The position numbers and the translations under genes are program-made. DNA of 64,000 bases from positions 248,001 through 312,000 of the forward strand of contig NZ_RJUE01000002.1 in the NCBI RefSeq assembly GCF_024343735.1. The letters are read 5' to 3'. This DNA is from Lacihabitans sp. CCS-44 (GTDB taxonomy: Bacteria; Bacteroidota; Bacteroidia; Cytophagales; Spirosomataceae). A model generated the notes under the pieces. The model saw nothing but the letters and a program-made list of their open reading frames with translations, ran no database searches and was not told the DNA's origin. Below, piece by piece: positions 1-9,082 of the stretch (position 1 is its first letter; each line of letters starts with the position of its first letter).

Positions 1-1
1 A

Positions 2-1579
2 CGAGTGAGCAATTTCAAAGACAAAGTGGTATCATCTAAAAAACTTAAAGGTATCGGACTGATTGGCATTTTGATTGTGCTGATGGCCTGTTTTAACTTT
101 ATAAATATTGCCACGGCCATTATCGGTAAACGCATAAAAGAGGTGGGAGTAAGAAAAACGTTGGGTTCGCATAGGTCTCAGCTAGCAGGGCAATTCTTGT
201 CGGAAACTTTCATAGTGTGCTTATTATCAGTTGTCCTAGGCTTGTTGGTAAGTATTCTAGGTAAGCCTTGGCTCAGTGCATTATTCGACCTCCCTGAGGC
301 TTATAGCATTTTTTCAAACAAGCTATTGCTTCCATTTTTAGGACTTATACTGTTGTTAGTTACTTTGTTTTCAGGTCTGTATCCAGCTGTGGTAATGTCT
401 AATTTTTCACCACTTGAAGCATTCAGAAGTACAAAGAAAGCCAACTGGAGACAGGGACTTTCCCTCAGAAAAGCATTGATTGTATTTCAGTTTGCAATAG
501 CTATTTTCTTGGTATTTTCTACGCTCATCAATGTGTCGCAACTCAAAATGCTAGACAGCAAAGACATGGGTTATGTAAAAGAAGGCGTCCTGATTTTTTC
601 AGTAGATCCCGAGCTAAGAAGTAGGAATGCCACTCTCAGAAGTAAAATAGAAGCTATTCCAGGAGTAAGCACTATGAGTTTCAACAGCGACGCACCCTCA
701 TCAGGAAACAATTGGCAGTCTAACTTCGCCTTTGATCACCGTGCTGAAGACGAGAAATTTAACATTAGTGCAAAAATTGCAGACGCCCAATATTTCGAAA
801 CTTTCGGGCTCAAAATATTGGCAGGTAAACCTTATGAAAACACTGACAGTATTCCAAAATATGTGGTAAACGAAACCATGCTCAAAAAACTGGGCAACAT
901 AAAGCCCGAAGAAGCAATTGGCAAGCAGATAAAAATGGGAGGCCAAGAATGGAATACCATAGTGGGTGTAGTTAAAGACTTTCAAACAGCTAGTGCCAAA
1001 GAAGAAAACAATCCCGTGATAATTTTTCCTGTGAAAAAATATTTTTGGAACAATGCCGTGAAAATAACCTCAGGAAATTTGCAAGCTACGTTGGCTCAAA
1101 TTAAAGCTGCTCATGATGCTGTTTTTCCAGAATATCCTTTCAGCGGCAAATTTTATGAAGAAAACATAGCCAATTATTACAAAGCAGAAACTCAACAGGG
1201 CTTAATTTATAAAACGGCATCTGGAATAGCCATTTTCATTGCTTGTTTGGGTTTGTTGGGCATGGCTGCATTCTACGCTGAGCAACGTAAAAAAGAAATT
1301 GGCATCAGAAAAGTGATGGGTGCAGGGTTGGCCAATATATTGCACCTGATGTCGAAAGATTTTCTAATTTTGGTACTTATTGCTACTCTAATTAGTTTAC
1401 CATTAGCCTATTATTTTTCAAAACAATGGCTCCAAAGCTTTGTGCACAGGATAGACATCACGTGGGAATACTTTGTTATTTCAGGGCTTTTTGCAACTGC
1501 AATCACCTTGTTATCTGTGAGTTACCAGGCTATTAGAGCAGCATTAGTAAATCCTGTGAAGAGTTTGAAGTCGGAATAG
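2..1579 (+). CDS. FtsX/MacB-type ABC transporter permease, 5' end outside window
   Basis: This is the C-terminal part of a membrane protein of the FtsX/MacB permease superfamily. The frame is open back to the window edge, and the first possible start (GTG at 5) lies inside the protein. Full-length paralogs here are about 790-817 residues; this fragment has about 525, so roughly the first 290 are missing. Near the fragment start is the first FtsX transmembrane block followed by the cytoplasmic motif KRIKEVGVRKTLG. A second periplasmic domain follows, and the second FtsX block begins near fragment residue 405 with the motif KEIGIRKVMG. It ends in NPVKSLKSE, the tail shared by all five paralogs here. 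No ATP-binding partner is encoded nearby. A substrate cannot be named; relatives act in export or in transmitting force across the inner membrane. Confidence 0.9.
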   Translation, partial: RVSNFKDKVVSSKKLKGIGLIGILIVLMACFNFINIATAIIGKRIKEVGVRKTLGSHRSQLAGQFLSETFIVCLLSVVLGLLVSILGKPWLSALFDLPEAYSIFSNKLLLPFLGLILLLVTLFSGLYPAVVMSNFSPLEAFRSTKKANWRQGLSLRKALIVFQFAIAIFLVFSTLINVSQLKMLDSKDMGYVKEGVLIFSVDPELRSRNATLRSKIEAIPGVSTMSFNSDAPSSGNNWQSNFAFDHRAEDEKFNISAKIADAQYFETFGLKILAGKPYENTDSIPKYVVNETMLKKLGNIKPEEAIGKQIKMGGQEWNTIVGVVKDFQTASAKEENNPVIIFPVKKYFWNNAVKITSGNLQATLAQIKAAHDAVFPEYPFSGKFYEENIANYYKAETQQGLIYKTASGIAIFIACLGLLGMAAFYAEQRKKEIGIRKVMGAGLANILHLMSKDFLILVLIATLISLPLAYYFSKQWLQSFVHRIDITWEYFVISGLFATAITLLSVSYQAIRAALVNPVKSLKSE

Positions 1580-1604
1580 CCCCCCAACCCCCAAAGGGGG
1601 AGTT
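1577..1604. repeat. GC-rich inverted repeat arm overlapping a stop codon
   Basis: The repeat begins with the TAG stop codon of the preceding permease and continues as TAGCCCCCCAACCCCC followed by AAAGGGGGAGTT. It is the inverted counterpart of the GGGGGCTAA-ending arms just before the next start codon, and it can also fold on itself (CCCCC/GGGGG). It could act as a terminator or processing hairpin. It stands out as GC-rich in AT-rich surroundings. Confidence 0.75.
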
Positions 1605-1638
1605 GAGATAGTGCAGAAAAATTAACAACAATCCTCTT

Positions 1639-1715
1639 ATTCCCCCACTGGGGGCTAGGGGGCTAAACAACGCAGACCCCAGGCGTATTCCCCCACTGGG
1701 GGCTAGGGGGCTAAA
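1639..1715. repeat. Two direct copies of a 29-bp GC-rich repeat ending at a start codon
   Basis: Two identical 29-base copies (1639-1667 and 1687-1715) begin ATTCCCCCACTGGGGGC and end TAGGGGGCTAAA, separated by 19 bases. The second copy ends exactly one base before the ATG at 1716, so the repeat provides the whole ribosome-binding region. Its AGGGGG run could serve as a weak Shine-Dalgarno sequence. Each copy contains an internal CCCCC-ACT-GGGGG hairpin. With 1577-1604 in the opposite orientation, the whole gap is bounded by inverted repeats. Confidence 0.8.
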
Positions 1716-4169
1716 ATGATACGAAACTATTTCAAAATCGCTTGGCGAAGCATCCAAAAAAGCAAAATGATGTTTGCGATAAATGTCATTGGATTGGCAT
1801 TGGGCATAGCTACCTGTTTGGTTATTTCACTTTTTGTGATTGACGAACTTTCTTATGATAGGTTCAACGAGAACGCCAAACGTATAGTTAGGGTAAATTT
1901 AAGTGCTAAAATGGGCGATGAACTTATAGATGAGTCGAGTGTTATGGCTCCTGTGGCTCAGACTTTTAAGAATGAATTTCCTGAAGTTTTGGCCACCACG
2001 AGATTGCTCAAGACTGCAGACATCGCTAAGGTTATTTACAAAAACCAAACCTTTAGAAGTGGAAAATCCGCTATGGTGGATTCAACTTTTTTTGATGTTT
2101 TCTCTATAAAATTTATAAAAGGAAATGCCAAAAATGCTTTGAATAGCCCCCAAACGGTGGTTTTAACGCAAAAACAAGCTCAAGCCTATTTTGGAAATGA
2201 CGACCCTATCAACAAAACCATTGAAATCAAAGACCAAGGAGTTTATTCTCAAGCTGGTTATGTGGATTTAAGTGGCTTTTATTCAGTTACTGGTATTATA
2301 GAAGAAATTCCGTCCAATGCCCATTTTCATTTTGATATTTTGACTTCAATGGCTGGTAACCCCGATGGACTCAGTCCGAGTTGGTTAAACGGCAACTATC
2401 ATACTTACCTTTTGCTTTCAGAAAAAGCTGATTTGGCACAATTGGAAACCAAAATGAAGTTGATTCCTGAAAAATACATGAGTTCTCAGATAAAATCTGG
2501 AATGGGAATGACATTTAAGGAGTTTTTGGACAAAGGCAATAAAGTGGGTTTTAGACTTTTGCCACTTACGGATATTCATCTTTATTCTGATTATAAATTT
2601 GAACTCGAACAACCTGGCGACATCAAAACAGTGTATATTTTCTCTGCCATTGCTCTTTTTATGCTCTTTATAGCCTGTATAAATTTCATGAATTTGTCCA
2701 CTGCAAGTGCTTCAAAAAGAGTAAAAGAAATAGGAATGCGAAAGGTTTTGGGTTCAGAAAAAAGCCAATTAATCTTTCAGTTTTTGACAGAAGCCTTTAT
2801 TGCTACTTTGGTGGCCATGTTTTTAGCTGCTCTGATATTTTTCTTTGCTATTACATTTTTCAACCAAATATCTGGCAAAACTTATTCCATCCAAGACCTC
2901 TTGAATCCTGAAATTTTGGGTGTCATTTCACTACTTACATTAATAATAAGCATCATAGCGGGTGCCTATCCTGCCTTTTTTATGTCGGGTTTTAAACCTT
3001 TGCAGGCATTAAAAAATAGATTTTCTACTGGAAATACCAAAGGTATTCGGAGTGGTTTGGTTGTATTTCAATTTGCTATTTCGGCTACATTAATCATTGG
3101 CACTTTGGTGGTTGGGCAACAAATGCAATACATTAAAAACAAGGACATTGGCTATGATAGAAAACAGTTGATAGTTATCCGACAAGCTGGACTTTTGGGC
3201 AAAAATTTTGAGGCTTTTCGCGATGAATTAAAAAAAGACAGCCGAGTAAAGAATATTTCCACGTCGGCATTTCTACCCGCTGGGCCTTCAGATAATTTCT
3301 CAACCGTTGTGTCTCCTTTGAACGATCCCTTGCAAAGAATTCGTGCCAAAAACTTCAATATCGATGAAGAGTACATTCCTACACTAGGCATGAAATTGTT
3401 GGCGGGTAGAAATTTCTCCAAACAAACGGGAATGGAAAAAAACAATATTATCATCAACGAATCGGCCATTAAGGCATTCGGTTTAAAAGCCAACCCAATT
3501 GGGCAGACTGTTTTGGAATCAGTTGGTGCAGACAAACCGAATGAAATTCTGACCATAGTTGGACTCGTAAAGGATTTTCATGCACGGTCTTTGCACGAAA
3601 AAATTGACCCTTTGATTATGCGTTATAATCCATATTACGGATTGATTATCAAGGTAAATTCAGAAAATTCTGCTGATTTGATAAGTACTATGAAAAGCAA
3701 ATGGACTTCTTACGGTACTGGTGAGCCTTTCAACTACGCATATTTAGATCAGTTGTATAACGAAACCTACCAAAAGGAAGCTAATATGAATTCCATTCTT
3801 AGGATTTTTGCTATTCTAACCATTTTTGTGGCTTGTTTGGGCTTGTTCGGTCTGGTAACTTTCACTACCGAGCAACGATTCAAAGAAATTGGAATCCGGA
3901 AAGTACTGGGTTCATCAGTCCCACAAATAGTTGGTTTGCTTTCAAAAGATTTCTTAAAGTTAATAGCAGTTTCATTCTTAATTGCCTTTCCATTAGGTTA
4001 TTATGTAATGCAGAATTGGCTTCAAGACTTTGAATATCGTACTGAACTACAATGGTGGGTTTTTGTGGTTGCTGGTTTAGTAACTGTCTTAATTGCCTTC
4101 TTAACGATTAGTTACCGAAGTATTCAGGCAGCATTGATGAATCCGGTTAAGAGTTTGAAAACGGAGTAG
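1716..4169 (+). CDS. FtsX/MacB-type ABC transporter permease
   Basis: An 817-residue inner-membrane protein with the duplicated layout of large Cytophagales permeases. An N-terminal transmembrane helix lies at about residues 20-42, a MacB-like periplasmic domain spans to about 290, and a three-helix FtsX block begins near 302 and carries KRVKEIGMRKVLG. A second periplasmic domain follows, and a second FtsX block begins near 693 with KEIGIRKVLG. The start is the ATG giving MIRNYFKIAWRS, the N-terminal pattern shared with the paralogs. It is the second of three tandem genes and is probably co-transcribed with them. No ATPase is encoded in the window. The specific substrate is unknown. Confidence 0.93.
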   Translation: MIRNYFKIAWRSIQKSKMMFAINVIGLALGIATCLVISLFVIDELSYDRFNENAKRIVRVNLSAKMGDELIDESSVMAPVAQTFKNEFPEVLATTRLLKTADIAKVIYKNQTFRSGKSAMVDSTFFDVFSIKFIKGNAKNALNSPQTVVLTQKQAQAYFGNDDPINKTIEIKDQGVYSQAGYVDLSGFYSVTGIIEEIPSNAHFHFDILTSMAGNPDGLSPSWLNGNYHTYLLLSEKADLAQLETKMKLIPEKYMSSQIKSGMGMTFKEFLDKGNKVGFRLLPLTDIHLYSDYKFELEQPGDIKTVYIFSAIALFMLFIACINFMNLSTASASKRVKEIGMRKVLGSEKSQLIFQFLTEAFIATLVAMFLAALIFFFAITFFNQISGKTYSIQDLLNPEILGVISLLTLIISIIAGAYPAFFMSGFKPLQALKNRFSTGNTKGIRSGLVVFQFAISATLIIGTLVVGQQMQYIKNKDIGYDRKQLIVIRQAGLLGKNFEAFRDELKKDSRVKNISTSAFLPAGPSDNFSTVVSPLNDPLQRIRAKNFNIDEEYIPTLGMKLLAGRNFSKQTGMEKNNIIINESAIKAFGLKANPIGQTVLESVGADKPNEILTIVGLVKDFHARSLHEKIDPLIMRYNPYYGLIIKVNSENSADLISTMKSKWTSYGTGEPFNYAYLDQLYNETYQKEANMNSILRIFAILTIFVACLGLFGLVTFTTEQRFKEIGIRKVLGSSVPQIVGLLSKDFLKLIAVSFLIAFPLGYYVMQNWLQDFEYRTELQWWVFVVAGLVTVLIAFLTISYRSIQAALMNPVKSLKTE

Positions 4170-4273
4170 CCCCCAAACCCCCGATGGGAGCTTTTGAAAG
4201 CCTAAATTTTCGGGGATAAAATTTTTAAACGCCAACCTCGGTGTTCTCCCATTTGGGGAGTTAGGGGGCTAAC
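4167..4273. repeat. Intergenic element bounded by GC-rich inverted repeats
   Basis: The left arm (4167-4190) starts with the TAG stop of the upstream permease and reads TAGCCCCCAAACCCCCGATG. The right arm (4246-4273) begins CTCCCATTTGGGGAG, contains TTAGGGGGCTAAC and ends immediately before the ATG at 4274. The arms are imperfect reverse complements, so the whole 107-base gap between stop and start resembles a small palindromic insertion. It is the same family as the repeats at 1577-1715. Confidence 0.75.
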
Positions 4274-6709
4274 ATGATAAAGAATTACATTAAAATCGCA
4301 TGGAGAAATCTCCTAAAAAACAAAACGTTTAGCTTTATCAATATTTTTGGTTTGGCTGTTGGGCTTTGCTGTTTTTTATTGATTTCACTTTATGTAATAG
4401 ACGAACTCAGTTACGATCGTTTCTATGAGAATGCTGATAGAATCTATCGTATCAATTCTGATATTCGTTTTGGTGGAAACGATATGAAAATGTCACAGAG
4501 TGCTGACCCTATGGGTGCTGTACTCAAAAAGGATTATCCTCAAGTAGAGCAGTTTACTAGGATTTACACCAATTACGGCAGCAATTTCATCAAAAAAGGC
4601 ACTGAATTTATCAGCGAAGAAAAAATTGCACATGCCGACTCTACTTTTTTTGATATGTTTTCGATACCTGTTTTAGAAGGAAACCCGAAAACAGCATTGG
4701 ACGCTCCCAATACTGTGGCTATTAGCAAATCTACTGCTCAAAAGTACTTTCCAGCCACTGATGCGTTAGGGAAAACACTCGAAATTGGCCTAACCAACAA
4801 AACCATTTATAATATTACGGCGGTTTATGAAGACATGCCCTCCAATTCTCATTTCAATTTCGATTTTATCTGCTCAATGGATAATGTAAATTACGATTGG
4901 GGAAATTTCACTAGCCACAATTTTTCTACCTACATCAGGCTGAAAGAAGGTGTTGATTACAAGATATTTAACAAGAACTTTGATCAAGTGATTGCCAAAT
5001 ATATGTTGCCCAAATTAGGCCAACTTATGGATATTAAAAATCTGGATGAATTCAAAAAAACAGGTAATAAGCTCGAATATAGCCTTTTCCCAATGACAGA
5101 CATTCATTTAAAATCCGATAGGTCGTCTGAAATCGAGGAAGGGAGCGACATACAATATGTCTATATATTTGGAGCTGTGGCTGTATTTCTATTGCTGATT
5201 GCCTGCATCAATTTCATGAACCTCAGCACAGCTCGCTCTGCCAATCGTGCCAAAGAAGTTGGTATCAGGAAAGTTTTAGGCACAGAAAGGCGAACGCTAA
5301 TAAGTCAATTTATAGCCGAATCAGCTCTGACAAGCTATATAGCGATGGCTTTGGCTCTACTGATGATTGCTTTTTTGATACCACCTTTCAACGAGCTCTC
5401 GGCAAAATCATTTTCATTCTCTACGTTATTTAACATCAAATTCTTACCCATTTTATTACTATTGCCTCTTTTGGTGGGCATATTGGCTGGCTATTACCCT
5501 GCATTTTTCTTATCGGCCTATCAGCCCATAGAAACCTTGAAAGGCAAGCACAATGCGGGTTTTGTCAAAAGCAATCTTCGAAGTATATTGGTCACATTCC
5601 AATTTGTGGTGTCTCTAACCCTCATTATTTCAACGATTATCGTTTATCAACAGCTCAATTATATCCAAACCAAAAACGTTGGATTCAATAAAGATCAGGT
5701 TTTGATTTTGGAAGGAATAGGTGCTTTAAAAGAAAACCAAGAGGCATTTAAAAATGAGATTACTCAATTAGCAGGGGTAAAAAGTGCCACAGGTGCTAAT
5801 TATCTGCCTGTTTCTAATTCTTCAAGAAACGACAACACGTTTTCAAAAGAAGCTGTAATGACCAAAGACAATGGCTTTGGCATGCAAGTTTGGAGGATTG
5901 ATTACAATTACATTCCGACATTGGGTATGGAAATAGCCAAAGGCCGAAATTTTTCTAGAGAATTTGGCACAGATTCGAGTGGACTGATTATCAACGAAAC
6001 AACGGCCAAGTTACTGGGCTATTCAGATCCAATTGGCAAAAAAGTATATACCAGCAATGGCGATGGTTCACAAATGAATATAAGTTATACCATTGTGGGT
6101 GTTGTGAAAAACTTCCACTTTTCTTCTTTGCGAGAAAATATTGGTCCATTATGCATGAAATTGGGTGTAAACAGAAACGGATTGGCATTTAAAGTGAATA
6201 CAACAGACATGCCAAATTTACTAAGCCAAGTGGAATCGAAATGGAAGAAAGCTGCCCCTGATACCCCATTTCTTCATAGTTTTTTGGATGAATCATTCGA
6301 CGAAATGTATAGAGCCGAGCAGCGAATCGGGAAGGTAGCTCTAATTTTTGCCTTTCTCACTATTCTGATTGCTTGCTTAGGTTTGCTGGGTCTTGTGACT
6401 TACATGACAGAGCAACGAATCAAAGAAATTGGCATCAGAAAAGTATTAGGTGCAAGCATACCATCGATTGTGGGTATGCTCTCTATGGATTTTTTAAAGT
6501 TGGTACTAATAAGCATTTGTATTGCTTCTCCACTTGCGTATTTCGCCATGAAAAACTGGCTACAGGATTTTGCTTATAGTGTACATATTTCTTGGTGGAT
6601 TTTTGTTATTGCCGGTGTTTTTACAATGTTAGTTTCCATACTTACAGTAAGTTACCAAGCCATAAAAGCTGCACTAATGAACCCTTTGAAGAGCTTGAAA
6701 ATGGAGTAG
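4274..6709 (+). CDS. FtsX/MacB-type ABC transporter permease
   Basis: An 811-residue paralog of the preceding permeases, starting MIKNYIKIAWRN. An N-terminal helix lies near residues 20-42, a periplasmic MacB-like domain spans to about 285, the first FtsX block begins near 294 with KEVGIRKVLG, and the second near 687 with KEIGIRKVLG. It ends in NPLKSLKME. It is the last gene of the tandem array and, unlike the two before it, is not followed by a GC-rich repeat. A sigma-factor gene starts 80 bases downstream on the same strand, so the array and the sigma factor may be functionally linked. The transported substrate cannot be deduced. Confidence 0.93.
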   Translation: MIKNYIKIAWRNLLKNKTFSFINIFGLAVGLCCFLLISLYVIDELSYDRFYENADRIYRINSDIRFGGNDMKMSQSADPMGAVLKKDYPQVEQFTRIYTNYGSNFIKKGTEFISEEKIAHADSTFFDMFSIPVLEGNPKTALDAPNTVAISKSTAQKYFPATDALGKTLEIGLTNKTIYNITAVYEDMPSNSHFNFDFICSMDNVNYDWGNFTSHNFSTYIRLKEGVDYKIFNKNFDQVIAKYMLPKLGQLMDIKNLDEFKKTGNKLEYSLFPMTDIHLKSDRSSEIEEGSDIQYVYIFGAVAVFLLLIACINFMNLSTARSANRAKEVGIRKVLGTERRTLISQFIAESALTSYIAMALALLMIAFLIPPFNELSAKSFSFSTLFNIKFLPILLLLPLLVGILAGYYPAFFLSAYQPIETLKGKHNAGFVKSNLRSILVTFQFVVSLTLIISTIIVYQQLNYIQTKNVGFNKDQVLILEGIGALKENQEAFKNEITQLAGVKSATGANYLPVSNSSRNDNTFSKEAVMTKDNGFGMQVWRIDYNYIPTLGMEIAKGRNFSREFGTDSSGLIINETTAKLLGYSDPIGKKVYTSNGDGSQMNISYTIVGVVKNFHFSSLRENIGPLCMKLGVNRNGLAFKVNTTDMPNLLSQVESKWKKAAPDTPFLHSFLDESFDEMYRAEQRIGKVALIFAFLTILIACLGLLGLVTYMTEQRIKEIGIRKVLGASIPSIVGMLSMDFLKLVLISICIASPLAYFAMKNWLQDFAYSVHISWWIFVIAGVFTMLVSILTVSYQAIKAALMNPLKSLKME

Positions 6710-6731
6710 TTTTGAAAGTGGAGTTGCAACA

Positions 6732-6762
6732 AAAATGTTTTATATTAAAAAATAAACATTTT
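6732..6762. terminator. Possible weak hairpin terminator
   Basis: AAAATGTTT (6732-6740) and AAACATTTT (6754-6762) form a perfect nine-base stem with a 13-base loop, 22 bases after the permease stop. The stem is AU-rich and is not followed by a long T tract, so termination is uncertain. Confidence 0.35.
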
Positions 6763-6789
6763 ACTGCCACCAAATGAATAATCTGTATC

Positions 6790-8238
6790 ATGAGTATTAT
6801 GGATAGTTCAAATTTGATTGAAACATCAAAATCTTTTTGGGAAAATGCCTACAAACAAAACATCAACAAAATGATTGGCGTTAGCTATCGCTATACAGCT
6901 GATAGACAAATAGCTGAAGACTTGGCCCACGATGCGTTTATGATTGCATTGGAAAAAGTATCGAGTTTTGAAGGAAAAGGAGCATTTGAGGCATGGCTAA
7001 GGCGTATTGTTGTCAATGTTTGTATGCAATACTTCCGAGAGCAAAACAAAAGGAAATACATAAAAGATTGGATACTTAATGACTCAAATACAGTGGAAAC
7101 TCAGGAGGAGAATCAGTCTAATGAAAATCCAAACTTTACAGTTGACGAACTTCTGGCAGCAATAAATCAACTGCCTGAGCATCACAAATTGGTATTCAAT
7201 ATGTATGTGATTGATAAATTTACACATGCTCAAATCGGAAAGGAATTAGGAATAAGTGAAGGCACTTCGAAGTCGCATTTGGCAAGGGCACGAAAAAAAA
7301 TAAAAGAGTTGCTAAATGAGCAATTAAAGACTGGCAAAAAGAAAAAATCTGCCTTTTTACTCCTTTTTTGGAACATTGATGGCTTTTGTAGAAAAAAATT
7401 CAGAAATTTTGAAATCCAAAATCTCCGAGATTTCTCTCTTGATTCTTTAAACCTCCTACAAACTTCAATGCCAAGATTTAAATCTCCAAATCTATTTTTT
7501 AGCAATTATTTGGGCTTTGGAGTTGCTGGAATGGCCATTTTAAGTTTATTATTTTGGCAAAAAGCCCCTAATCCTGCTGAAAAAACTGGAAGGATAAATT
7601 ATAGCAAAAGCTTAGACGCAAGTAAGTTTCCAAAAATAAATACAAACAATACTGCCACTGTTTCTAAAAATTCCATCATGGATGATGAAAATGAATTTTT
7701 AAACAAAAAAGCAGACAGTATGAAAAATTTTAAAGCATTAAGTGCTATTGTGGTAGCAAGCACAAGTTTAGCACTACCCATCAAGGGACAAGAACTGGTA
7801 AAAATTGAGACTAATACTACTCCTCAAATTGAAACAAAACCCGTTGTTTCATTAAGTATCCAAGCCAACACAAAAGCAAATGTCAATGCAAATGTTAACA
7901 TCAATACAAATACCAAAGTAAATGTCAATAACAATATCGATTTGGAAGGTACATTTTATGGTGAAAAATTGAATTGGTCAGCAGAAAACAATAACCTTTA
8001 TTTTGAGGGTAAGTCAGTGGTAAATTTTGGCAAAAACAGCTTTATTAGTTCTGGTTCTTCTAATTTTTTAGAAAAAGTCTATTATTTGGTAGTTGATGGA
8101 AAATCTGTAAAACTTGGATCCAACATTAAGCTTTCTGATAAAAAATATAATCTCAATCAATTATCTTCAAAAACAGCTACAGAAAAATATGGGGAAATCG
8201 GAAAAAAAGGAGCGATAGAAATTTCACTGGCTGAGTGA
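6790..8238 (+). CDS. ECF-type RNA polymerase sigma factor fused to a membrane/periplasmic C-terminal region
   Basis: A 482-residue protein. Residues 1-175 are a sigma-70 family ECF factor: region 2 near 25-90 (AEDLAHDAFMIALEKV) and region 4 near 118-175, whose helix-turn-helix is HAQIGKELGISEGTSKSHLA. ECF factors normally end here at about 180-200 residues. This one continues with a basic linker and a hydrophobic segment near 236-256. A second, signal-peptide-like stretch lies near 311-334 (start MKNFKALSAIVVAS), then an Asn/Thr/Lys-rich repeat near 358-382. The tail contains TATEKYGEIGKKGAIEI, which resembles the end of TonB-receptor plug domains. The sigma factor may therefore be membrane-tethered with an external sensor-like tail. 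The internal Met at 7720 could alternatively start a separate secreted protein. The reading frame is open throughout. Confidence 0.85.
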   Translation: MSIMDSSNLIETSKSFWENAYKQNINKMIGVSYRYTADRQIAEDLAHDAFMIALEKVSSFEGKGAFEAWLRRIVVNVCMQYFREQNKRKYIKDWILNDSNTVETQEENQSNENPNFTVDELLAAINQLPEHHKLVFNMYVIDKFTHAQIGKELGISEGTSKSHLARARKKIKELLNEQLKTGKKKKSAFLLLFWNIDGFCRKKFRNFEIQNLRDFSLDSLNLLQTSMPRFKSPNLFFSNYLGFGVAGMAILSLLFWQKAPNPAEKTGRINYSKSLDASKFPKINTNNTATVSKNSIMDDENEFLNKKADSMKNFKALSAIVVASTSLALPIKGQELVKIETNTTPQIETKPVVSLSIQANTKANVNANVNINTNTKVNVNNNIDLEGTFYGEKLNWSAENNNLYFEGKSVVNFGKNSFISSGSSNFLEKVYYLVVDGKSVKLGSNIKLSDKKYNLNQLSSKTATEKYGEIGKKGAIEISLAE

Positions 8239-8468
8239 AAATGAAAACTATAAAAGCCATCACTTCCTTTTCAAATCTTCAAGTTTCAACAAATACAATA
8301 TGTCAATACATAGGATTTCGAAAAATTATCTAATATATAATTCATTGATTATGAACGCATTGGGAATTGTTAATTAAATTCTTTAAAAATATTCTACTTT
8401 TATTGTAACCTTATTCATCAAGTGGAGTTTCCACATTCAAATCACCCTAAAAACAACAAACAAAACGA

Positions 8469-9020
8469 TTGAACGCATTAACAGACAATAGCCTCATGCT
8501 TAAAGTAAAAGCTGGTGATTTAGACAAGATGGGCTTGTTGTTTGAGCGTTATCATAGGCCTTTGTTTGGGTTTTTATACCACACCACGGGCCAGGTGGCC
8601 CACAGTGAAGATTTGGTACAAACGGTTTTTTACAGGATGTTGAAATACCGCCATACTTTTTCGGGTGAGGGTGAGTTCAGAACTTGGATGTTTCATTTGG
8701 CCAGAAATGTTGTGAACGATGCCGCCAAGAAAAATAACAAAGTGCAATATGAGGCAGACATTACGCAGATGAGCGAAAGGACAATTTCGACGCCATCGGC
8801 AGATGTTCAACTCGAAACAAAACAAGAATCTGAAGTTCTGCACCAAGCTTTGGCAAAGTTGAATCCTGAACACCGAGAAGTTTTAATTTTGAGCCGTTTT
8901 CAAGAATTATCGTATCAAGAAATTGCCGAAATTCTTAAAACTTCAGAAGGAAACATCAAAGTAAAAGTGCACAGAGCCATGAAAGAATTGAAGGAGATAT
9001 TTTTAAAAGAAACAAATTAA
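8469..9020 (+). CDS. ECF-type RNA polymerase sigma factor
   Basis: A 183-residue sigma-70 family extracytoplasmic-function factor. Region 2 lies near residues 22-90 (HSEDLVQTVFYRMLKYRH and GEFRTWMFHLARN). Region 4 lies near 125-178, with the helix-turn-helix around YQEIAEILKTSEGNIKVKVH. An in-frame stop just upstream (TAA at 8448) limits the start to TTG at 8469 or ATG at 8496. TTG is preferred because it keeps the full N-terminal helix. Immediately downstream come a membrane protein of anti-sigma type and two DUF4097 genes, so this factor probably controls an envelope-stress-like operon. Confidence 0.92.
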   Translation: MNALTDNSLMLKVKAGDLDKMGLLFERYHRPLFGFLYHTTGQVAHSEDLVQTVFYRMLKYRHTFSGEGEFRTWMFHLARNVVNDAAKKNNKVQYEADITQMSERTISTPSADVQLETKQESEVLHQALAKLNPEHREVLILSRFQELSYQEIAEILKTSEGNIKVKVHRAMKELKEIFLKETN

Positions 9021-9082
9021 AAATCAATAAAGTGTAACCGTTGGTTTTGGTTTAGAAACACCTTATTATTTGATATAAAGAA

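Noticed and set aside
701-985. Minus-strand 94-codon frame inside the first permease.
   Set aside because: It is antisense to a clearly coding frame with conserved permease motifs.
1577-1715. GC-rich direct repeats considered as a small CRISPR array.
   Set aside because: Only two direct copies with one short spacer, self-complementary ends that abut genes, and no cas genes in the window.
8351-8377. Mini-ORF MNALGIVN sharing its first ten bases after the start with the sigma-factor start at 8469.
   Set aside because: The shared stretch TGAACGCATT is short, the mini-ORF is interrupted at once, and no promoter or hairpin links the two.
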